From positions 1 through 41,213 of the forward strand of contig QWPB01000169.1 of NCBI GenBank assembly GCA_003671275.1: a stretch of 41,213 bases of DNA. Reading direction: 5' to 3'. The stretch's first letter is position 1. Each line of letters opens with the position of its first letter. Below the pieces are notes generated by a model. It did no database searches, had not been told where the DNA came from, and worked only from the letters and a program-made list of their open reading frames with translations. Position numbers and translations under genes: made by a program. Positions 35,475 to 41,213 of the stretch are shown here, piece after piece. The stretch comes from Planctomycetota bacterium. Its GTDB lineage: Bacteria; Planctomycetota; Planctomycetia; Planctomycetales; Planctomycetaceae.

Positions 35475-36404
35475 TCAAGCGGCGCGGCGTTGTGTGGTCC
35501 ATGGTTCCATCAGGGACGCCATGACATCTCTCGATACGTGACGGGCCAAGACCAGGTCCGTGTGCAAGTTCTTCCGTCCGAAATGTGCTGCAGCCTGCTG
35601 CAGGTTCTCTCTATTCACCCGCATCGCACCACGCGGCCCCGTGAACATCCAGACCTCGAATTGCCCCTGCAGCTGATCCCAGAACTCGCTGGCATCCACC
35701 CCAGCTTCGATCAGCAGGGCCACATCGAACTCGATGAAGCCGAGGACCGAGGCTGCGGTTCGGAGAGTCTGCCCCATGCCGGAGAAGACCAATGGTTCAT
35801 ACCCTTCGACATCGATTTTGAACAGCACGCGCTGTCCGGAGATGGATTCCTGGCGGGCCACCAGATCGTCGATGGAAACGGTCGCCACCATTTCAGTCCG
35901 CAGGTGTTCCCCGCGCCGGGCCGTGACTCCCGCCGCCGCAGTCGAACCACCGCTCCAGTCCTGGTCCACATGAAAGGGGATGGCGGGCCCCGACTCGCCC
36001 GCGGCAATGGCTTGGTACAACTCGATCCGGTCCCCACCGGGGTGATGCTGACGGGACTGCTCCAGATAGTTGTGCAAGATCGGATTGGCTTCGACCCCGA
36101 TGATCCGCGTCCGCTGGCCATACTGGGGCAGGAACAGCACCTCCCCAAAATTGACACCGACATCAATCGCCAGGTCCGGGGCAAAACGCTCTGTGGCTCG
36201 TAACCAGAAATCACGATTACGACGGTATTTGCCACGGATCGTGTCCGCCAGCAGCATCTTCCGAGCCCGGCGATCACGTGGGTCCACGAAGACGCGATGC
36301 CCGTAGGGAGGCAGGGTGACACTGGCCGGATTCAGCTCCCGAAAATGCCACAGAATCCGGGCATCGAGGTACAGCTGCTTCAGGGGATCAAACACGTGAC
36401 GCAT
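35475..36404 (-). CDS. FkbM-family SAM-dependent methyltransferase
   Basis: The 309-residue protein has the FkbM fold: AIDVGVNFGEVLFLP (SAM-binding, from about residue 79), RIIGVEANPILHNYL, VSIDDLVAR and VLFKIDVEGYEPLVFSGM. The family O-methylates sugars, often in surface polysaccharides or lipids. Being first in an operon with rodA and waaA, it probably modifies an envelope glycan, though this is inference. The ATG at 36404 has aagga 6 bases upstream; the frame runs open past it but would collide with the thioredoxin promoter. Length is normal for the family. Confidence 0.87.
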   Translation of the reverse strand: MRHVFDPLKQLYLDARILWHFRELNPASVTLPPYGHRVFVDPRDRRARKMLLADTIRGKYRRNRDFWLRATERFAPDLAIDVGVNFGEVLFLPQYGQRTRIIGVEANPILHNYLEQSRQHHPGGDRIELYQAIAAGESGPAIPFHVDQDWSGGSTAAAGVTARRGEHLRTEMVATVSIDDLVARQESISGQRVLFKIDVEGYEPLVFSGMGQTLRTAASVLGFIEFDVALLIEAGVDASEFWDQLQGQFEVWMFTGPRGAMRVNRENLQQAAAHFGRKNLHTDLVLARHVSRDVMASLMEPWTTQRRAA

Positions 36405-36548
36405 CGGACATCCTTGTCTGGCGTGAGAACGCACGCCCCGTGGCGCGAAGTGTCGTCCGCAAAGCTGTTTATGGCAAGATGAGTCCCGCACTGGCCGTCC
36501 CGGTCGACCGCTTCGACAGGGCTGTCGACCGATTTGTGGGTATTGCTG

Positions 36549-36583
36549 CAAGTGAATGCAAATTCCTGTCTGCCATTCACTTG
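36549..36583. repeat. 10-bp perfect inverted repeat, operator-like
   Basis: The arms caagtgaatg (36549-36558) and cattcacttg (36574-36583) flank a 15-base spacer; their centres are about 2.4 helical turns apart. It lies 28 bases upstream of the thioredoxin -35 box, with no T-tract, so it suits a regulator site better than a terminator. Confidence 0.45.
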
Positions 36584-36610
36584 TGACACGGAACGGCAAC
36601 TTCGCTCTCG

Positions 36611-36638
36611 TTGACGTGACTCCTGCGCCGCCTATAAT
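36611..36638 (+). promoter_or_regulatory. Sigma70-type promoter of the thioredoxin gene
   Basis: TTGACG (36611-36616, 5 of 6) and TATAAT (36633-36638, perfect) are 16 bases apart. RNA would start near 36645 and give a leader of about 95 bases before the ATG at 36741. It is the clearest promoter in the window. Confidence 0.85.
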
Positions 36639-36740
36639 CCGGGCGTGAACCATTGGCCCTCGCCGCCTGTCCGGCAGGGACGAGGCTCGGAATCGGTGTG
36701 ATTCGGAGTGCTCAGAGCAAAGCAGACACGGAGTCGGGTT

Positions 36741-37070
36741 ATGGCCGCTGCAAACGTTGTTGAAATCACCGATGCAAATTTCGAATCCGAAGTCACAAAC
36801 AGTGAGACGCCTGTTCTCGTGGACTTCTGGGCCACTTGGTGCCAGCCGTGCCTGATGCTCAGTCCGACGATTGATGCTTTGGCGACTGAGTTTGCCGGCA
36901 AGGTGAAAATCGGCAAGGTAAATATCGATCAGAACCGTCAGCTGCCCGTCAAGTATCGCGTGGGAGCCATTCCCACGTTGATGATCTTCAAGGGAGGCCA
37001 ACTGGTCGATACCGTGCAGGGAGCCCAGTCCAAGGACCGTCTGACCGCACTCTTGAACAAACACCTGTAA
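36741..37070 (+). CDS. trxA: Thioredoxin with CQPC active site
   Basis: This 109-residue protein is a full-length thioredoxin: VLVDFWATWC, the active site WCQPC in place of WCGPC, a DQNRQLPVKYRVGAIPTL segment with the cis-Pro, and KGGQLVDTVQG near the end. Thioredoxins reduce protein disulfides in the cytoplasm. A Gln for the Gly between the cysteines should shift redox potential or partner choice. There is no signal peptide. The ATG at 36741 has ggag about 8 bases upstream. The gene is a single-gene unit with its own promoter and a strong terminator. Confidence 0.93.
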   Translation: MAAANVVEITDANFESEVTNSETPVLVDFWATWCQPCLMLSPTIDALATEFAGKVKIGKVNIDQNRQLPVKYRVGAIPTLMIFKGGQLVDTVQGAQSKDRLTALLNKHL

Positions 37071-37128
37071 TCGACAGGGTGGTTAAGATCACGCGGAACC
37101 AGAACGACACAGCCAGTAGTGCATGCCA

Positions 37129-37161
37129 GCCAGCCGGAATCGTCCCGGCTGGCTTTTTTTT
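37129..37161 (+). terminator. Intrinsic terminator of the thioredoxin gene
   Basis: A perfect 9-bp stem gccagccgg/ccggctggc (37129-37137 and 37145-37153) closes a 7-base loop and is followed by eight T residues (37154-37161). It lies about 60 bases after the stop codon and works only on the plus strand. The convergent DinG-like gene ends 17 bases beyond. Confidence 0.93.
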
Positions 37162-37177
37162 GGCAGGGACGAACGCA

Positions 37178-39172
37178 TCACTCGTCGCCGCGATCGATCA
37201 CCACGCGGCACGGCGGCAGGCTATCCAGGAACAGTTTCCCGTAACGCTTCGTACGGATTCGCGGGTCGAGGATCACCACCTGGCCATGATCGGTCGCGGT
37301 CCGGATTAACCGACCAAACCCCTGCCGCAGCTTGATGGCGGCTTCGGGGACCTGGTACTCCATGAATGGGTTGCCGCCATTCTCCTTGATCCGCTCGACA
37401 CGCGCCTCGATCAGTGGCTCGTCCGGCACGCTGAATGGCAGCTTCGTGATAATCACATTCTGCAGGGCATCGCCCGGCACATCGACGCCCTGCCAAAAGC
37501 TTTCTGTTCCGAACAGGACGGCCCGCTCTTCCTGCTTAAAACGATCAAGCAGTAGAGACCGGTTCGTGCCATCACCCTGGCAAAGCAGAGTCATGTTCTG
37601 CTGCACAAACCAGCGGGTCAGCCGATCGGCACACTGCTTCAGGGAGCGATAACTCGTGAACAGTACGAACGCCCGCCCCTGAGTTTCGAGAACATGCTTC
37701 TGAATCCGGGGGATGATCGCTTCGTCATATTTGAAGGCCTCTGTCGACGGGTCCGGCATCCGGTCGGCCAAGACCAGACGCACTTGCTCACGGAAGTTAA
37801 AGGGGCTGCCCTGTTGCAGTTCATCGGCCTGCGTCAGGCCAATCCGGCCGCGAAAGAAGCTGAAGTCCTTCTGCCCGACGGAAAGCGTGGCGCTTGTGAG
37901 AATCACGGTCGGCACCTCGGCGAACAGTTGATCGCGGAGGACCGGCCCCACGTCGATTGGCGCACTTGTCAGCTTCAGACTCTTATCGCGGCCCGTCGAT
38001 TCGATCCAGTAGACCGCGTCTTCCATATCCTGCTGGAACCATGTTTTGAGGGCCACGGCCAGCCCGAGGAGGCGGTCCGCCGCTGCCTTCAGTTCGATCT
38101 TCTCTTCATCTCGCTGCAATGTTTCGGAGTAGTTTCGGATGATGCGTGACAGTTCAACGAGTTCCGGTGAAACATTGTTTTCAATCGGCAGTGGCTGACG
38201 GACTCGTCCATTCGAGCGGGCAAACTGTTCTCTCCAGTGATGGATCGAGTCAAACAGATCGCTGGTCAGGTATCGCAACCGCAGAACCAGCTCCTGGGCC
38301 TGCTTGAGCTGATACTGAAGTAGCAGCCCGCGCTGCGTGCGATCATTGTAAAGCTTGTTGAAGTTGTAGTTCAGCTGGGCATGCGTAACCGAGACCCCCA
38401 AGTGGTTTCCGGCCACGGCTTCCACCGTGTGCGCTTCATCAAAGATCGCCACATCATAATCGGGCAAAACGCTGGCCCCTTCCCGGCGCAGGGCCAGGTC
38501 CGAGAAAAACATCGCATGATTGACCACAAGGATGTCGGCGTTCCAGACCCGCCGGCGAGCTCTGTAGTACAGACAATCCGCGTGTGTCGGACACTTCTTT
38601 CCCAGACAGTTTCCGTGTTCGCTTTGGACTTCGTCCCAGACCTCGGTCAGGGGACGAAAATCGAGATCCGCCAGACTTCCATCACCGGTCTTATCGGCCC
38701 AACGGCGAATGCGGGTCAGCTGATCAAGTGGTTCGTTGTCGAACAGGGAACGGGCTTTTTCCCACGCCCCATGCATCCGCCGCAGACTGATGTAGTTCGA
38801 GCGGCCCTTGACCAGTACCGCCGAGAATTCCACGGGAAGGATCGCATTCAGGAACGGAATGTCCTTGGTGATCAACTGCTCCTGCAGAGCAATGGTATGC
38901 GTGCTGATCACGATGCGGCGGCGTTCGCCATCGGGACGCCGCGACTGCGTGGCCGCCAGAATTGCGGGGACCAGATAGGCAAAGCTCTTCCCCACACCCG
39001 TCCCGGCTTCCACGACCAGATGCTGCTGCCCGGCGATGGCCCGGGCCACACTGCGGGCCATTGCCAACTGTTGTGGCCGACTTTCGTAGTGTGGCATCCG
39101 CCGCGCGATCAGTCCTTCGTCTCCCAGAACATCTTCCGGGGTCAGTAGAGGGGTCTCAGGAGAATTACTCAC
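37178..39172 (-). CDS. DinG-like (XPD-type) ATP-dependent DNA helicase
   Basis: The 664-residue helicase has EAGTGVGKS (Walker A, 55-63), VVNHAMFF, FDEAHTVE (DEAH at 245-248), LTSATLS, and FGTESFWQGVDVPG with KLRQGFGRLIR at the end. The Fe-S domain has Cys189, Cys194 and Cys200, with the same spacing as E. coli DinG Cys194, Cys199 and Cys205. The fourth position (E. coli Cys120, in a KGRSNY-x-C motif) is Ser129 here (KGRSNYISLRR). DinG unwinds DNA, R-loops and forks with 5'-3' polarity. The start is GTG at 39172, 8 bases inside the upstream phosphatase gene, matching a family-like LLTPEDVLG beginning; ATG at 39202 is the alternative. Confidence 0.9.
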   Translation of the reverse strand: MSNSPETPLLTPEDVLGDEGLIARRMPHYESRPQQLAMARSVARAIAGQQHLVVEAGTGVGKSFAYLVPAILAATQSRRPDGERRRIVISTHTIALQEQLITKDIPFLNAILPVEFSAVLVKGRSNYISLRRMHGAWEKARSLFDNEPLDQLTRIRRWADKTGDGSLADLDFRPLTEVWDEVQSEHGNCLGKKCPTHADCLYYRARRRVWNADILVVNHAMFFSDLALRREGASVLPDYDVAIFDEAHTVEAVAGNHLGVSVTHAQLNYNFNKLYNDRTQRGLLLQYQLKQAQELVLRLRYLTSDLFDSIHHWREQFARSNGRVRQPLPIENNVSPELVELSRIIRNYSETLQRDEEKIELKAAADRLLGLAVALKTWFQQDMEDAVYWIESTGRDKSLKLTSAPIDVGPVLRDQLFAEVPTVILTSATLSVGQKDFSFFRGRIGLTQADELQQGSPFNFREQVRLVLADRMPDPSTEAFKYDEAIIPRIQKHVLETQGRAFVLFTSYRSLKQCADRLTRWFVQQNMTLLCQGDGTNRSLLLDRFKQEERAVLFGTESFWQGVDVPGDALQNVIITKLPFSVPDEPLIEARVERIKENGGNPFMEYQVPEAAIKLRQGFGRLIRTATDHGQVVILDPRIRTKRYGKLFLDSLPPCRVVIDRGDE

Positions 39173-40904
39173 TCCGGCGAATCCCAATGAGACAAAGATC
39201 ATCCCGCGTGGCCGGATCGGTCGCGAACGCGGTGACCTCCAGCGTGATCTTCTGCAAGATCTCATCCAGGGGACCCGTGGCATCGGACATCAGGTTTTCC
39301 AATCGGGTTCGTCCGAAGATGCTCTTGTCCAGGCTCATGGCCTCCGTGGCCCCATCCGTAAAGGCGATGATCGTGTCGCCCGCGGTGATCGTCAGGCTCA
39401 TCTCTTCATAGGTCATGTCCGGGACAATTCCCAGCGGCAGACTGGCGTGCTCCTTGCCAAATGTCCGCACCGTTCCATCGGCGGAACGCAGAATGGGTGT
39501 GAGATGCCCCGCATTCACCACACGCAATTCGTGCGTCTTCGGATTCAGTACCATACATAGAAAAGTGATGAATCGATGTCCCAGTCCGCTACTGGCAATC
39601 TCCGAATTCAACCGGCTGATCGCCTGAGCCGGTGAATCAGAGGTCAGCAATTGCAGGCGGGTTGAAGAGTACAGCCGGGCCATCAGCAACGCGGCGGGCA
39701 TCCCCTTACCGGCGACATCGCCAATGGTGATCGCCAACCGACCATCTGGCAGAGGGACGTAGTCGAAGTAATCGCCGCCGACACTCAGCGCCGCTTCGTA
39801 GTAATCACCGAACAAGTAGCCCGGAATCTTCGGGCGAGACTTGGGAAGGAAACCCAACTGAACCTGGGTGGCAAAGGCCAGATCGCGTTCCAGTTCACGC
39901 CGCTGCAGCGCCTCTTCGTGTAGACGGGCATTTTGAATCGTCAAGGAGGCCTGCATCGCCAGGCTTTCGAGCAGATCGAGGTCATCCTCGTCGAAAGCCA
40001 TTGTTTCGTTGCGGCTGACGATCTGGATCACACCCAGTGGTTCATCCTCTTCATCCAGCAGTGGGACACACATCATCGACCGCACGCCCATCCGGGTCAG
40101 GCTGGTCCCCTGTTTGAACCGCGTGTCATCCCCAATATTGGCACTCAGAATCGAATCACCGGACTTCATGACATACCGCACGACGGTCATACTGACCGCC
40201 ACAGCTTCGGATTCACTGCCGCTGCGCGCCTGGGTCGCCTTGACTTTCAACTTGTCGGAGTCCGTGTCCTTTAACAGAACAAATCCCTGATCCGCGAGGG
40301 GGAAGATGTTGAACAGTGTCGACACGAGCTTGGGCAGGACCGCATCGACTTTCAGCTGACCTCCCAACGCCCGGGTGATCTCCAGTATGCCTCGTAGTTT
40401 AACCTCAGGCTGAGCGATGGCCCGATTGTCGTTGGGCTTGGGCAACTGGGCCCGCCGCCGCAGCGTCGAGGAGGACTCTGAAAACTCCGGCTCGGGGAAG
40501 GAATCAGGCAGGATGAAAATGCGACTCTCGTCAATCGCATCAAACTCAATTCCGGTCTGTCCATCAATTCCGTTAGGGGCGATGGCGGAGGCGATGGCGA
40601 TATTCGCGGCCGAGGCGTTCAGATCAAACCGCATCGTGACATCACAGATTCGCAACTGGTCACCATCGGCGAGTTCTTGACGCCCTTCGATCAGTTTTTC
40701 ATTCAGGTAGGTCCCATTGCGACTTCGCATATCCTCCACGAAGTAAGAACCGTGACTCTCCAAAACCTGCGCATGCTGGCGGCTGATCGCCGCGTTATCC
40801 AGCACCAGATCACAGTCGGGATGCCGACCCATGATCGTGCATGCCTTCAGAATCGGGTATGCCAGGACATCCACCTGACCTCGAAGGATTTGCAATACAG
40901 CCAC
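39165..40904 (-). CDS. FHA-GAF-PP2C (SpoIIE/RsbU-type) protein phosphatase
   Basis: This 579-residue signalling protein has an FHA domain (about 1-95: IMGRHPDCDLVLD, AISRQHAQV, RSRNGTYLN), a linker, a GAF domain (about 175-330: VRSMMCVPLLDEEDEPLGVIQIVSR) and a PPM/SpoIIE-type phosphatase (about 345-575). The phosphatase keeps the metal residues of VGGDYFDY, GDVAGKGMPAALLMA and FTDGATEA. FHA binds phospho-threonine and GAF senses a small ligand or redox state; the phosphatase often acts on anti-sigma factor antagonists. The GTG at 40904 is chosen because a gggga site is about 9 bases upstream and the FHA strand begins at once; a TTG at 40931 is the alternative. It overlaps the DinG-like gene by 8 bases. 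Confidence 0.92.
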   Translation of the reverse strand: MAVLQILRGQVDVLAYPILKACTIMGRHPDCDLVLDNAAISRQHAQVLESHGSYFVEDMRSRNGTYLNEKLIEGRQELADGDQLRICDVTMRFDLNASAANIAIASAIAPNGIDGQTGIEFDAIDESRIFILPDSFPEPEFSESSSTLRRRAQLPKPNDNRAIAQPEVKLRGILEITRALGGQLKVDAVLPKLVSTLFNIFPLADQGFVLLKDTDSDKLKVKATQARSGSESEAVAVSMTVVRYVMKSGDSILSANIGDDTRFKQGTSLTRMGVRSMMCVPLLDEEDEPLGVIQIVSRNETMAFDEDDLDLLESLAMQASLTIQNARLHEEALQRRELERDLAFATQVQLGFLPKSRPKIPGYLFGDYYEAALSVGGDYFDYVPLPDGRLAITIGDVAGKGMPAALLMARLYSSTRLQLLTSDSPAQAISRLNSEIASSGLGHRFITFLCMVLNPKTHELRVVNAGHLTPILRSADGTVRTFGKEHASLPLGIVPDMTYEEMSLTITAGDTIIAFTDGATEAMSLDKSIFGRTRLENLMSDATGPLDEILQKITLEVTAFATDPATRDDLCLIGIRRSE

Positions 40905-41093
40905 GAGATCTTGTCCCCCGGAGACCTGCAAGTCTCACCGCCGACTTGTGCCCGCAGTCTATCCCCCGCCCTCCGCAGGGCCAAGGGTGTTGCCCGTCCC
41001 GAACCGTTTTCGCAAGGAGGCTGAGGCGATCGTCTGGGGGAAGGCTGACGCCCGACGAAACAATGCGCTGCCGCATCCCGCCCCGACCGGGGC

Positions 41094-41122
41094 TTGCATT
41101 CATGGTCACCAGCGAGTGAAAT
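41094..41122 (+). promoter_or_regulatory. Weak promoter candidate for tRNA-Arg
   Basis: TTGCAT (41094-41099) and TGAAAT (41117-41122) are 17 bases apart and would start RNA about 4 bases before the tRNA. Both boxes are poor matches, so only the position supports it. Confidence 0.3.
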
Positions 41123-41132
41123 GTCACCCCTC

Positions 41133-41206
41133 GTGCCCGTAGCTCAGCTGGATAGAGCAACGGATTTCTAATCCGTCGGTCGGTGGTTCGAATCCACCCG
41201 GGCGCA
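41133..41206 (+). tRNA. tRNA-Arg (anticodon UCU)
   Basis: A complete 74-base cloverleaf is visible. The acceptor stem gtgcccg pairs with cgggcgc (one G-U), the D arm is gctc/gagc, the anticodon stem acgga/tccgt encloses loop tttctaa with anticodon TCT at 41167-41169, the variable loop is 5 bases, and the T arm is ggtgg-ttcgaat-ccacc. The discriminator base is A (41206) and CCA is not encoded, so it must be added after transcription. It reads AGA codons. Confidence 0.97.
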
Positions 41207-41213
41207 CTCGACT

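Larger units (their letters stand above)
36405..36740. other. Divergent control region of fkbM and the thioredoxin gene
   Basis: The 336 bases hold the thioredoxin promoter (36611-36638), a perfect 10-bp inverted repeat at 36549-36558/36574-36583 (caagtgaatg), and an 8-bp inverted pair cggtcgac/gtcgaccg at 36501-36508/36524-36531. The thioredoxin leader contains a stem cctcg/cgagg (36658-36685) and a small gaatc/gattc hairpin (36690-36704). I see no clear promoter for the minus-strand operon. Confidence 0.6.

Noticed and set aside
36405-37064. N-terminal extension of the FkbM gene
   Set aside because: It would run antisense through the thioredoxin gene and its promoter.
38381-39148. Plus-strand frame of 255 codons inside the DinG-like gene
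   Set aside because: Antisense shadow of conserved helicase motifs, with no ribosome site.

Overview
The window looks like chromosomal DNA from a planctomycete of the Planctomycetales type. Signs of this are a DUF1559 pseudopilin with an N-terminal GFTLVES methylation motif, a secreted sulfatase, a secreted two-domain esterase, a Flp-pilin-like small protein, a large surface protein whose N-terminus carries a LEPR-XLL-like motif (MESRTLLAG), small orphan proteins of planctomycete type, and palindromic intergenic repeats. The DNA is moderately GC-rich. Coding is dense, with many GTG or TTG starts and several overlapping stop/start pairs. I see no phage, insertion sequence, CRISPR array or rRNA. 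There is one tRNA gene, at the right edge.

Layout. 1-850: three REP-like inverted repeats next to an Abi/HEPN-type gene broken by a single in-frame TAG. 1095-7026 (minus): a Gfo/Idh/MocA oxidoreductase, a secreted SMP-30 lactonase, the ribosome-associated GTPase HflX and a secreted esterase. 7201-9140: a creatininase-family hydrolase (plus), then an SDR-DoxX pair (minus). 9252-12275: a Flp-pilin-like gene with its own terminator, and the divergent surface protein made of 22-residue GDD repeats plus a cyclophilin domain. 12288-16293 (minus): a run of response regulator, RlmI-type rRNA methyltransferase, sulfatase and PIG-L deacetylase. 16551-22382: GlcF-type Fe-S protein, a membrane VWA protein, an unknown gene on the other strand and a secreted PQQ-type propeller. 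22396-25826 (minus): a shortened SecA-like ATPase, TatA, NadD and an unknown protein.

26202-29311 (minus) is the most distinctive accessory unit. It has a good sigma70-type promoter, then a LolA-like secreted membrane-anchored protein, an eight-cysteine secreted peptide, a DUF1559 pseudopilin and a membrane-anchored DUF1573 protein that overlaps it. 29436-32052 holds an SNF2 helicase and a small partner. 32482-32981 holds an Rrf2 regulator with a possible self-operator.

33000-36404 is an envelope operon (FkbM methyltransferase, RodA/FtsW, Kdo transferase). 36611-37161 is a complete transcription unit for a CQPC thioredoxin, with both promoter and terminator visible. 37178-40904 is an overlapping pair, an FHA-GAF-PP2C phosphatase and a DinG-like helicase. 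41133-41206 is tRNA-Arg(UCU).

Recurring themes are protein export (Tat, SecA-like), cell-surface proteins, envelope synthesis and redox or Fe-S proteins. Two Fe-S-type proteins (DinG-like and Rrf2) carry serine exactly where a cluster cysteine is expected, and the thioredoxin has a changed active site. All family assignments come from reading motifs by eye; no database search was run.
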